A DNA stretch of 43,764 bases from Flavobacterium sp. (GTDB taxonomy: Bacteria > Bacteroidota > Bacteroidia > Flavobacteriales > Flavobacteriaceae), in NCBI RefSeq assembly GCF_025352015.1, contig NZ_JANXUG010000038.1, positions 1-43,764 of the forward strand, written 5' to 3'. Each line of letters starts with the position of its first letter. Within the stretch, counting starts at the first letter, position 1. This document shows, in pieces, positions 7,954-15,789 of this stretch. The notes below the pieces were generated by a model that worked only from the letters and a program-made list of their open reading frames with translations, had not been told where the DNA came from and did no database searches. A program made the translations under genes and the position numbers.

Positions 7954-9132
7954 ATGAGCTCTGATAACAGTCAACGATACAATCTTCGCGGCGTTTCGGC
8001 TTCTAAAGAAGAAGTACACAGCGCCATAAAAAACATTGACAAAGGATTATTCCCTAAAGCCTTCTGTAAAATTGTCCCTGATTATCTAACTAATGATGAA
8101 GAATATTGCCTTATTATGCATGCAGATGGAGCTGGCACAAAATCCTCATTGGCGTATTTGTATTGGAAAGAAACAGGCGATATTTCGGTTTGGAAAGGTA
8201 TTGCGCAAGATGCGTTGATTATGAATATTGACGATTTGCTTTGTGTAGGTGTTACTGACACTATTATGCTTTCGTCCACTATTGGGAGAAACAAAAATCG
8301 TATTCCTGCCGAAGTTATTTCAGCCATTATTAACGGAACCGAAGAATTGATTGCTGAATTAAAAACCTTTGGAGTTACCATTCATTCAACTGGTGGAGAA
8401 ACTGCCGATGTTGGAGATTTGGTTCAAACAATTATTGTAGATTCAACCGTAACAGCCCGAATGAAACGCAGCGATGTAATTGACAACGCAAATATTGAAC
8501 CTGGAGATGTGATTGTAGGTTTGGCTTCTTTTGGTCAATCCAAATATGAAAAAAGTTATAATGGCGGCATGGGAAGCAACGGATTAACATCAGCGCGGCA
8601 CGATGTTTTTGCTAATTATTTAGCTACCAAATATCCTGAAAGTTATGACAGTTTACTGCCGACAGATTTAGTCTACTCGGGGAAAAAGAAGCTGACGGAT
8701 GTTATTGCAAATTCACCATTAGATGCCGGAAAATTAGTGTTGTCACCCACTAGAACTTATGCCCCGATAATAAAAACCATTTTAAACAAATACACTCCAA
8801 AAGACATACACGGAATGATACATTGCTCTGGAGGAGCACAAACTAAAGTGTTGCATTTTGTGGATAAAGTACATGTGATAAAAGATAATTTATTTGAGGT
8901 GCCACCACTTTTTAGATTGATACAAGAACAATCAAAAACAAATTGGAAAGAAATGTATCAGGTTTTTAATTGTGGTCACCGAATGGAACTTTACGTTTCA
9001 CAAAATATCGCCAAAGACATTATAGAAATCTCTGAATCATTTGGGGTTGATGCTCAAATTGTTGGAAGGGTAGAATCAAGTGACAATAAAAAACTCACTA
9101 TTATAAATAAGTTCGGGAAATTTGAGTATTAG
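7954..9132 (+). CDS. purM: Phosphoribosylformylglycinamidine cyclo-ligase (AIR synthetase)
   Basis: Catalyses ATP-dependent ring closure of FGAM to AIR in de novo purine synthesis. The PurM/AIRS ATP-grasp-unrelated fold is recognised by HADGAGTK (residues 57-63, phosphate/ATP loop), IAQDALIMNIDDLLCVGV, TGGETADVGD and GLASFGQSK, with the AIRS C-terminal domain in the second half (IHGMIHCSGGAQTKVL). It has 392 residues; the slightly long form is usual in Bacteroidetes. It stands alone between the OmpA-like cluster and a convergent membrane-protein gene. The other purine gene of the window, purA, is far away at 32308. Confidence 0.92.
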   Translation: MSSDNSQRYNLRGVSASKEEVHSAIKNIDKGLFPKAFCKIVPDYLTNDEEYCLIMHADGAGTKSSLAYLYWKETGDISVWKGIAQDALIMNIDDLLCVGVTDTIMLSSTIGRNKNRIPAEVISAIINGTEELIAELKTFGVTIHSTGGETADVGDLVQTIIVDSTVTARMKRSDVIDNANIEPGDVIVGLASFGQSKYEKSYNGGMGSNGLTSARHDVFANYLATKYPESYDSLLPTDLVYSGKKKLTDVIANSPLDAGKLVLSPTRTYAPIIKTILNKYTPKDIHGMIHCSGGAQTKVLHFVDKVHVIKDNLFEVPPLFRLIQEQSKTNWKEMYQVFNCGHRMELYVSQNIAKDIIEISESFGVDAQIVGRVESSDNKKLTIINKFGKFEY

Positions 9133-9162
9133 AATTTTATAATTTTAAAATAAAAAGTTTCT

Positions 9163-9756
9163 TTATTTAAATATTTTAAAGTTCAGTTTAAATTCTTTTT
9201 TTTCTAATAGTGATAGCCAATCGATAAATAATAAGGAACAAATTAGCAATAAACCAAATACCAAACTAGCGATAGATTTCCAAGATAAAGCGGCACTCAT
9301 CATATCGTGAACATTATCGGAAGCAAATTTACCCAAATTAACAGCAAGGGCATCACTTATAAATTTCCCTATAAAGAAGGCAGGAATAATTTGAATTGGT
9401 TTGATCCGTGCCATTCCCCCAGCTAAAAAAAGTGGCGTAGTGGGCAACGGCAACAATGAATAAGCCACTATAATCAACTGACTTTTCCAACCTTTTTCAC
9501 TTATTTTTTTTCCGAGAAACTGAACTTCCTTATTTTTTTCAGGTTTAAATATTTTATCGGCTAAAAAAGGAATATATAAAGTAAGTACATATCTTCCCAA
9601 TATTGAACCAGCAACCCCAACGATAGTTACCATCCACGTATTCAACTTGAACATGATTTGTAAGGGAATCATAATGGAAAAAGCTGGAGGAAAAGGAATA
9701 GGAACTACATCAAACAAAAAGGCTCCCGCAAAAACTAATAAATACTGCCACCACAT
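9163..9756 (-). CDS. DedA/VTT-domain (YqaA-like) membrane protein
   Basis: A 197-residue integral membrane protein with about five hydrophobic segments. The layout matches the VTT/DedA superfamily (SNARE-associated Golgi protein family), with the loop GSILGRY (about 51-57) and the Pro-rich re-entrant stretch LLPLPTTPLFLAGG (about 100-113) where the family keeps its key residues. Family members are implicated in lipid flipping and proton-dependent membrane homeostasis. The substrate here is unknown. The gene is convergent with purM (30 bp between stops) and divergent from the small gene at 10004. Confidence 0.75.
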   Translation of the reverse strand: MWWQYLLVFAGAFLFDVVPIPFPPAFSIMIPLQIMFKLNTWMVTIVGVAGSILGRYVLTLYIPFLADKIFKPEKNKEVQFLGKKISEKGWKSQLIIVAYSLLPLPTTPLFLAGGMARIKPIQIIPAFFIGKFISDALAVNLGKFASDNVHDMMSAALSWKSIASLVFGLLLICSLLFIDWLSLLEKKEFKLNFKIFK

Positions 9757-10003
9757 AATTAATTTGATTATTATTGCAATTTTTATATCACTTTACAAAT
9801 TTGCAATATTTTTTAATGTAAATTTTATACAAATTTAAAAATATGTTGCACAATATTACAATTGTTTTGATTTTAATACTTTATTAATGTCTGTAATAAA
9901 TGTTGACAATTAAGTAGTAAACTGATAATATAAAAATTCGATTACTAACTTTTTAAAAAACTTCCCGACCTTTAACCTTTATAATTCACAATTAATACTT
10001 CTT

Positions 10004-10426
10004 ATGATAATCAATCTAAAAAATGGTATTGACCAATTGCTTTTTGGCATGAAACAAAACGATGTTGAGGCATTGTACGGTAAACCAAATAAACAATATA
10101 AAGACGAAGATGGTAATGTAATTTGCTTGTATAATAGTCATAAATTGAGCCTCATTTTTTATGAGGAAGAAGATTTTCGATTAGGTTACATCATTTGTTC
10201 AAATCATGAAACTACGATTTTAGATAAAAAAATTATTGGTAGAAATATAGATGAAATTAAATCAGTATTACCATTTAAGTCTTGGACTAAAGAAGATTTT
10301 GATACCCTAGAAAATCATTTCAACGAAAGCAATTGGCTCATTCTTCAATCGGAATTTAATGAGGTAATTAGGGTTGAAATGGGAGCTATTATAAATGACA
10401 AGGATGAGTTTGATTGGAAGTTTTAA
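10004..10426 (+). CDS. Hypothetical cytoplasmic protein, 140 residues
   Basis: I do not recognise a family. The protein is acidic, has no signal peptide or membrane segment, and starts MIINLKNGIDQLLFGMKQ. The piece GMKQNDVEALYGKPN resembles the helix-turn of BamE/SmpA-like small folds (G...V...LGxP), but this is a weak, short similarity. It lies 247 bp from the divergent VTT gene and converges on clpS (84 bp). The ATG is the first in frame and the codon use looks like its neighbours. A free-standing accessory gene is the best description. Confidence 0.7.
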   Translation: MIINLKNGIDQLLFGMKQNDVEALYGKPNKQYKDEDGNVICLYNSHKLSLIFYEEEDFRLGYIICSNHETTILDKKIIGRNIDEIKSVLPFKSWTKEDFDTLENHFNESNWLILQSEFNEVIRVEMGAIINDKDEFDWKF

Positions 10427-10510
10427 ATTTTATAATAACGATTTAGGATTGCAGATTCCTTTTTGGGAATTTATTTTCATTTCAAAAAATCAAAAATCGT
10501 TAAACAAAAA

Positions 10511-10792
10511 TCAAATGATTTCTGCACTCAAACCAGCTTCTAAAAGTTTTGTGCATTGTGGTTTTAATTCATCAAATGACCCTGTTTTTACTGTACATTT
10601 TCCTTTGTAGTGTACTAAAATAGCGCATTGTTCTGCTTGTTCAGCTGCATGTTGGCAAACACGTATCAATGTTTCAATCACATGGTCAAAAGTGTTAACA
10701 TCGTCATTAAACAATACAATTTCGTTGTTAACTTCAACCTGGTCTTGAACTAAAACTTCTTCTTGAATTTTTTCTATAGTGCTCATTTTCAT
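10511..10792 (-). CDS. clpS: ATP-dependent Clp protease adaptor ClpS
   Basis: A 93-residue adaptor that delivers N-degron substrates to ClpAP-type protease (in Bacteroidetes presumably ClpC/ClpP). The signature block is NDDVNTFDHVIETLI (about residues 29-43), which holds the N-end binding pocket residues, followed by HAAEQAEQCAILVHYKGKC. The second Met (residue 3) is an alternative start. It follows prmA on the minus strand with 30 bp between them, and the same order (tpiA, prmA, clpS) occurs in other Flavobacteria from memory. Confidence 0.95.
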   Translation of the reverse strand: MKMSTIEKIQEEVLVQDQVEVNNEIVLFNDDVNTFDHVIETLIRVCQHAAEQAEQCAILVHYKGKCTVKTGSFDELKPQCTKLLEAGLSAEII

Positions 10793-10822
10793 TTCGGTTT
10801 ACTTTCGTAAAATTTTCAATTG

Positions 10823-11656
10823 CTAATTTACATATTTAAGTGCAGTCCAATTGTTTCTTTCTAATTTTTTAATAAGTGTTAATCCTTTTTCAATGCATGA
10901 TGCATCAATAAAAGGAATGTCTTCTGTATAAAATCCGCTCAACAATAGAATACCTTTTTGATTCAAACTATCTACATATTGTTGCATATCGTTCAACAAA
11001 ATATTACGATTTATGTTAGCAATAATCAAGTCGTATTTTTTGTTTTTCAACAAAGCTACATCACCTTCATAAACAGCAATATGACTGCAGTTATTACGCT
11101 CTGCATTTTCTATAGAGTTTAGGTAACACCAATTGTCAATGTCAATAGCATCTATAGGTTTTGCTCCTTTCATCTCGGCAAGAATAGCCAAAATAGCAGT
11201 TCCACAACCCATATCGAGCGTTTTGAAATTAGTAATATCGGTTTCTAACAAGTGTTGAATCATCATGTGTGTGGTTTCGTGATGACCCGTACCAAAGCTC
11301 ATTTTTGGTTCGATAATAATATCAAAATTAGCATTTGATTTTGGATGAAATGGCGCACGAACATGACATTTGCCATCTACATCTATAGGTTCAAAGTTTT
11401 TTTCCCATTCTACGTTCCAATTGACCTGTTCAATTTCTTCGATAGAGTGAGAAATAACGAATTCTGGGGATTGTAACAAATAAATATCATCTAACAAATT
11501 TGTAGTCCAGAGGTCTTTTTGGATAAAAGCGCTAAATCCATTTTCAGTTTCTATAAAACTTTCAAAGGGTTTTTCTCCTAATTCTGCAATTAAAATTTCA
11601 GAACCTAATTCTTTTGGTTCAACCGAAAAATGATAAGCTAAATAAATAGATGACAT
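10823..11656 (-). CDS. prmA: Ribosomal protein L11 methyltransferase
   Basis: Methylates lysines and the N-terminus of ribosomal protein L11 using S-adenosylmethionine. The protein has 277 residues, with an N-terminal substrate-recognition domain (1-60) and a Rossmann methyltransferase domain. Visible motifs are FGTGHHETT (121-129), DMGCGTA (148-154, SAM-binding motif I) and DLIIANINRNIL, the equivalent of the NxxxxL catalytic region. A TACCTTTG box lies 13 bp before the ATG. It precedes clpS and probably shares its transcript. Confidence 0.95.
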   Translation of the reverse strand: MSSIYLAYHFSVEPKELGSEILIAELGEKPFESFIETENGFSAFIQKDLWTTNLLDDIYLLQSPEFVISHSIEEIEQVNWNVEWEKNFEPIDVDGKCHVRAPFHPKSNANFDIIIEPKMSFGTGHHETTHMMIQHLLETDITNFKTLDMGCGTAILAILAEMKGAKPIDAIDIDNWCYLNSIENAERNNCSHIAVYEGDVALLKNKKYDLIIANINRNILLNDMQQYVDSLNQKGILLLSGFYTEDIPFIDASCIEKGLTLIKKLERNNWTALKYVN

Positions 11657-11669
11657 TGATTTTTTGTTG

Positions 11670-11677
11670 CAAAGGTA
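11670..11677 (-). promoter_or_regulatory. Candidate -7 box of prmA-clpS
   Basis: Read on the minus strand this is TACCTTTG, a match to TAnnTTTG, 13 bp before the prmA ATG. Confidence 0.5.
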
Positions 11678-11720
11678 ACAATAGATGCTAGGATTTAAAA
11701 ATCATTTCTGTTTGAAATTG

Positions 11721-12191
11721 TTAGTCATCAGTTCTGACAACTGTTTTTAAACTTGCATTAGGAAGTTCATCTGGTCTTACAGCAAAAATCATGAGTTTAT
11801 TATACCTTTTTTTTTCAGCATCATAAAGATAGGTAATGGTATTTTCTTTGGGGTTGTAAACCAATTTTGCTCGCATAAACTTTGAGCGAATTTGCCAAGT
11901 GCCTTCGGTTTCACTCGTTTGTGCAAATTCTATTATAGAACCATGATGTAATCTTACTTGACCATTATCCAACATAGTAATGACAATATAGCCATTGGTT
12001 TTTGATCCAATTTCACGAATATCGATGACCGAATTTTCATATTCGGTTTCTTTTAATTCGTATTTTTCAAATTCTGAATTCCAAATATAATATTTTCTAG
12101 AATCTGACTGAAAGCGTTTTTGACTGTCAATTTGAGCATAGCTATTCAAAGAAAAAAGCATCAAAAGGAAAAAGACCATTTTTGTTTTCAT
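11721..12191 (-). CDS. Exported protein of unknown function, 156 residues
   Basis: It starts with a signal peptide (cleavage probably after NSYA, before QIDSQ). The mature part is a mixed, probably beta-rich domain of about 135 residues with motifs such as YYIWNSEFEKYELKETEYE and LVYNPKENTITYLYD. It has no membrane segment after the signal and no lipobox Cys. The gene lies between tpiA (142 bp) and prmA (64 bp) in a minus-strand run. A pair of 20-bp-spaced direct repeats lies just upstream. I do not recognise the family. Confidence 0.75.
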   Translation of the reverse strand: MKTKMVFFLLMLFSLNSYAQIDSQKRFQSDSRKYYIWNSEFEKYELKETEYENSVIDIREIGSKTNGYIVITMLDNGQVRLHHGSIIEFAQTSETEGTWQIRSKFMRAKLVYNPKENTITYLYDAEKKRYNKLMIFAVRPDELPNASLKTVVRTDD

Positions 12192-12227
12192 ATTATTTTG
12201 ACTTAATGACGACGTAAAAATAGCTAT

Positions 12228-12267
12228 ATATTCGATTAAATGCTAAAATATTCGACGAAATGCAAAA
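12228..12267. repeat. Two direct repeats at 20-bp spacing upstream of the 11721-12191 gene
   Basis: ATATTCGA followed two bases later by AAATGC occurs at 12228 and again at 12248, exactly 20 bp apart (about two helical turns). The pair ends 37 bp before the start codon of the exported protein, so it may be a tandem binding site. No dyad is visible within each copy. Confidence 0.55.
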
Positions 12268-12333
12268 TAAAGTTAAAAATGAGGATAAAAACTTTCAAAA
12301 AAATAAAAAACTTTGAAAAAAATATTTATTTCC

Positions 12334-13086
12334 TTAAATTGACTTCACTATTGTAGCAAAATCTGAAGCATTTAGTGCAGCACCACCAATTAAACCACCA
12401 TCGACGTCTGGTTTTGAGAAAATTTCTTTGGCATTTTCTGGTTTTACGCTGCCTCCGTATAGTATTGAAACTTCTTCAGCAATAGTACTTTGATAACGAT
12501 TTCGTACTGTTTCTCTAATAAATCGATGCATTTCTTGCGCTTGTTCTGGAGTTGCTGTTTCTCCCGTACCAATGGCCCAAACGGGTTCGTAAGCTAATAT
12601 AATCTGTTCCCAATCGTTATCTTTTATATGAAATAAACCATCACGTAATTGATTTTCTACGATATTAAAATGTTGATTTTTTTGTCGATCTTTTAGTTCT
12701 TCACCAAAACAAAAAATAACTAACATGTTGTGTTGTAATGCTGTGCTCACTTTATCGGCTAAGACAAAATCGGTTTCATTAAAATATGCTCGACGTTCAG
12801 AATGACCAATTATTACCATTTTTACGCCAATGCTTGTGAGCATACTCGCCGAAATTTCTCCCGTATAGGCACCACTTTCAAACTGACTCATGTTTTGGGC
12901 TGCTATACCAATATTTGTAAATTCTAAATGATTTACAGCCGATGCGAGATTCGTAAATGTAGGGGCTACAATAATTTTTGTTTTGGTATCGTGAGGTAAT
13001 TTATCAATCAGTTCATTTAATAAGTCTTCGGTTTCCTTGACATTTTTATTCATTTTCCAATTGCCAGCAACTATATTTTGTCTCAT
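12334..13086 (-). CDS. tpiA: Triose-phosphate isomerase
   Basis: Interconverts dihydroxyacetone phosphate and glyceraldehyde 3-phosphate. At 250 residues it is a normal TIM barrel. The catalytic residues are visible: Lys11 in GNWKMN, His95 in IIGHSERR and Glu167 in AYEPVWAIGTG, where the last segment also begins flexible loop 6. The phosphate-binding LYGGSVKP and GLIGGAAL are near the C-terminus. Its start overlaps the stop of the upstream thioredoxin-like gene as TAATG, so translation is coupled. Confidence 0.98.
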   Translation of the reverse strand: MRQNIVAGNWKMNKNVKETEDLLNELIDKLPHDTKTKIIVAPTFTNLASAVNHLEFTNIGIAAQNMSQFESGAYTGEISASMLTSIGVKMVIIGHSERRAYFNETDFVLADKVSTALQHNMLVIFCFGEELKDRQKNQHFNIVENQLRDGLFHIKDNDWEQIILAYEPVWAIGTGETATPEQAQEMHRFIRETVRNRYQSTIAEEVSILYGGSVKPENAKEIFSKPDVDGGLIGGAALNASDFATIVKSI

Positions 13087-13583
13087 TATTGTAATTTTTT
13101 TAATGTCTCGTTTATTTTTTCAAAATCGGTTTCTATGGCTCTATAAATTACAACAGTTCCTTTTTTATCTATAATTATATATCTTGGAATCCAATCTAAA
13201 TCAATCGATTTTCCAAATTCGCCTTTCATACCATCGGTTGCCCAAAAATGGTCGCCTTTAAGTTCATGTTTTTCAATACCTGACTGCCATTTGTCAAAAG
13301 TTTTATCCATTGATATAAAAACATAATTTACATTTGGATTGTCGACCTGCATTTCTTTAAGTTTTGGCATTGCTTTTACGCAATCGCCGCACCATGATGC
13401 CCAAACTTCAATAACGGTAACTTTACCTAAATGACTTTTTAAAATTTTCTCAAAAGTGATTTCGATATTGCTGGTTGTGAATAATTTTTTGGACAAACTT
13501 TCTTTTGAAAATCCCTTCTTTTGACTATTACAAGATGTAAAAGCGACCGTAATAGTTAAAATTATTACTAATATTTTTTTCAT
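13086..13583 (-). CDS. TlpA-like thioredoxin-fold lipoprotein
   Basis: A 165-residue protein with a lipoprotein-type signal (Cys18 after TS) and a thioredoxin fold. The redox motif is WCGDC (Cys65, Cys68) in VWASWCGDCVKAMPKL. The cis-Pro loop is probably in DLDWIPRYIIIDKKG. It likely acts in the periplasm or at the outer membrane as a thiol-disulphide exchange protein of the TlpA/ResA type. It is linked by a 1-base overlap to tpiA and follows a small membrane protein and a MauE/DoxX-thioredoxin fusion, making a redox sub-cluster. Confidence 0.88.
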   Translation of the reverse strand: MKKILVIILTITVAFTSCNSQKKGFSKESLSKKLFTTSNIEITFEKILKSHLGKVTVIEVWASWCGDCVKAMPKLKEMQVDNPNVNYVFISMDKTFDKWQSGIEKHELKGDHFWATDGMKGEFGKSIDLDWIPRYIIIDKKGTVVIYRAIETDFEKINETLKKLQ

Positions 13584-13610
13584 ATTTTTTTGATAATGGG
13601 TATTACTTTT

Positions 13611-13931
13611 TTATTTATTTAGTGAATCACTATTTCCCTTTTTTTTAACATCTCTCAAATAAAATAGTTTGTGACTTTTTCTTTTTCGATGCTGTTTTTC
13701 TTTTTTCTTTTTATAATAATATAGATATCTTAGAATTAAAACAAAAACTACAATGGAGGTAAACATAAAAGTGCTGCCTATAAGTATGTAAATAGTGTCT
13801 CCAAATGGCGGATTTGCTTCAGTAGAAATATATCCTAGAATATAGTAACCAACCAAAAAAATTAAGAAACAAAAACCAATACCAATAAGACTTCTTAAGT
13901 GTACTTTTTGTGACAATATGTATTTAATCAT
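13611..13931 (-). CDS. Small membrane protein of unknown function, 106 residues
   Basis: Two hydrophobic helices (about residues 15-35 and 47-68) are followed by a very basic, Lys-rich tail (YYYKKKKEKQHRKRKSHK) that should face the cytoplasm. There is no family I recognise. It sits between the MauE/DoxX-thioredoxin fusion (51 bp) and the TlpA-like lipoprotein (27 bp), in the same direction, so it is probably co-transcribed. The ATG is the first in frame. Confidence 0.65.
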   Translation of the reverse strand: MIKYILSQKVHLRSLIGIGFCFLIFLVGYYILGYISTEANPPFGDTIYILIGSTFMFTSIVVFVLILRYLYYYKKKKEKQHRKRKSHKLFYLRDVKKKGNSDSLNK

Positions 13932-13982
13932 AATATAAATTTTGAGTATCTAAATATAATAAAAAGTTAAACAAAAATTGAA

Positions 13983-15092
13983 TTATTTTTTTAACTCGGA
14001 AAAAGGTTTGTTAATTAATTTTTCAAAATCTGTTGGGTTAAATTTATTATTGGTGATACCCCAATAGTATTTGATTTCATTGCCATTCCAAAGGTATTTT
14101 ACACCAGGAGTATCTTTCCCATTGCCCAAAACTTTCCAAAAAGGAATGATTTCGATTATTTTATAAGGATATTCAGCGCCTGCTTCTTTAAAAAAATCAG
14201 GAATTAAATCTACTTCCTCATTCATAAATACTATAAAAATTTCAGGAAAATCTTTATTGGTTTTTCTCATTTCGGTGAGTTCCTTGGCTGCCTGACGACA
14301 ATGGTCACAACCTGGAACAAAGAAACAAAGTGTTTTTCTGCCTTTGTCAATTGTCGAAAAATACTGTGCATAACCTGATTTGTGTTTTTCGGGCTCATTG
14401 ATCACTTTTTTATCTATCCTGGTAGGTTCAACTTCATTTAACGTATCTTTTGAAATTTTAGGGAGTTTTTTTGTTGTTTCAATCGGTGTGATTTGATTTG
14501 AATCACTTGGTTTTTCGACGGTATTTGAAACAGAAAAATTATTAGCTGGAGGTTGAATTGGTGCAATCATAAAAATTCCTAAAATTGTCGCAAAAAGAAC
14601 GGTGGTCAAAATCCAAAAATTCCCGTTTTTAGCTCTATTGGGCAACAAATAATATAAATATCCCAAAAGTCCTATTGCGACTATATTTTTAGCAATTGCT
14701 TGGATAGGAGTCATTGGTAAAAGCTCACCAAAACAACCACAATTCCCTGTATTACCACCGTTGATGAAAGTTGTATAACTCAAATGTCCGATAAAAACTA
14801 ATACTAAAAGAGTAGTAATCGGGACAATGAATTTGCGCAACCAATTTTTTTGCAATAGTAATAATCCCAATGCCAGTTCAATACCTATAAGTGTTCTCGA
14901 AAAATACGGAGCTAAAGTTTCAGAAAATCCCAAAGGATACAATTGTTTAACTTCAAAAGTTGAAATCGCAAAGTAAGGAGAGTCTAATAAATGTGATTTA
15001 GATAGTTTTGCTAAAGCAGAAACGATGAACAAAGCGGCCACAATTATTCTTAATGTCCATACAATGTATGATTTTTGGTTGATAGTTGCCAT
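13983..15092 (-). CDS. MauE/DoxX-type membrane protein fused to a thioredoxin-like domain
   Basis: A 369-residue protein. The N-terminal half (about 10-175) has four to five membrane helices of the DoxX/MauE kind, with the paired Cys118-Cys120 in NCGCFGE, a redox-active type motif of MauE. After a Pro/Thr/Lys-rich linker (about 180-238) comes a thioredoxin-like domain with Cys262 and Cys265 in FFVPGCDHCRQ. Members of this type (called BT_3928-like in Bacteroides) are thought to pass electrons across the membrane to periplasmic partners. The TlpA-like lipoprotein two genes downstream is a natural partner by inference. It is 13 bp downstream of the DUF1599 gene. Confidence 0.85.
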   Translation of the reverse strand: MATINQKSYIVWTLRIIVAALFIVSALAKLSKSHLLDSPYFAISTFEVKQLYPLGFSETLAPYFSRTLIGIELALGLLLLQKNWLRKFIVPITTLLVLVFIGHLSYTTFINGGNTGNCGCFGELLPMTPIQAIAKNIVAIGLLGYLYYLLPNRAKNGNFWILTTVLFATILGIFMIAPIQPPANNFSVSNTVEKPSDSNQITPIETTKKLPKISKDTLNEVEPTRIDKKVINEPEKHKSGYAQYFSTIDKGRKTLCFFVPGCDHCRQAAKELTEMRKTNKDFPEIFIVFMNEEVDLIPDFFKEAGAEYPYKIIEIIPFWKVLGNGKDTPGVKYLWNGNEIKYYWGITNNKFNPTDFEKLINKPFSELKK

Positions 15093-15105
15093 AAATTTAG
15101 AATGT

Positions 15106-15651
15106 TTATTGTTGTCCGAATTTCATCAAAATTAATGCAAAAACCGAGTAATTAATCATGTCTTGATAATTGGCATCGATACCTTCAGAAACCAAAGTTT
15201 TTCCTTGATTATCTTCAATTTGTTTAACACGATGTAACTTTTGCAAAATCAAATCGGTTAACGAACTTACCCGCATTTCGCGCCATGCTTCACCATAATC
15301 ATGATTTTTATCTTCCATCAAAGATTTTGTTAATGCTACTTTTTCATCATACAGTTGAATAGCTTTAGCGGAATCTAAATCGGGTTGGTCGACAAAGCCT
15401 AAATCCAATTGGATTAATGCCATAACAGAATAGTTGATAATTCCAATAAATTCACCTGTTTCATCCTCGTTTACTTTCCTAATGTCATTTACTTGTAAAC
15501 TTCTAATACGTTGTGCTTTAATATATATTTGATCAGTTACCGAAGGCAATCTTAAGATGCGCCAAGCAGGTCCATAATCTTTCATTTTATTGATATAAAG
15601 CTGTCGGCAAATAACGATAACCTTGTCATATTCTTGAGAAGTTATACTCAT
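15106..15651 (-). CDS. DUF1599 protein with internal domain duplication
   Basis: A 181-residue protein made of two copies of one domain. DYGPAWR (25-31) pairs with DYGEAWR (118-124), the following LPSVTDQI with VSSLTDLI, and INYSVMALI (72-80) with INYSVFALI (166-174). This is the DUF1599 pattern, which I recall as grouped with nucleotide-modification associated domains (Nmad1). Biochemical function is not established as far as I know. It is divergent from folP and heads the minus-strand operon with the MauE/DoxX fusion, an arrangement seen in other Bacteroidetes. A TACTTTTG box lies 28 bp before the ATG. Confidence 0.85.
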   Translation of the reverse strand: MSITSQEYDKVIVICRQLYINKMKDYGPAWRILRLPSVTDQIYIKAQRIRSLQVNDIRKVNEDETGEFIGIINYSVMALIQLDLGFVDQPDLDSAKAIQLYDEKVALTKSLMEDKNHDYGEAWREMRVSSLTDLILQKLHRVKQIEDNQGKTLVSEGIDANYQDMINYSVFALILMKFGQQ

Positions 15652-15679
15652 TTCAATGTATCTTTGTATTAAATTTCAC

Positions 15680-15687
15680 CAAAAGTA
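15680..15687 (-). promoter_or_regulatory. Candidate -7 box of the DUF1599 operon
   Basis: On the minus strand this reads TACTTTTG, matching TAnnTTTG, 28 bp before the ATG of the DUF1599 gene. Confidence 0.5.
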
Positions 15688-15789
15688 AAGAATTTTTTTC
15701 ATTGCTGATTACAGAATTAAGATTAGTAATTTAACATTTAAGAATATCTTAACTGAACACAATAAACGTAACATTGATTACAAAAAAAC

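Noticed and set aside
8082..8381. 99-codon minus-strand frame inside purM
   Set aside because: Shadow of purM; no independent support.
10395..10610. 71-codon plus-strand frame overlapping the end of the 140-residue gene and clpS
   Set aside because: Overlaps two better genes, with no recognisable protein features.
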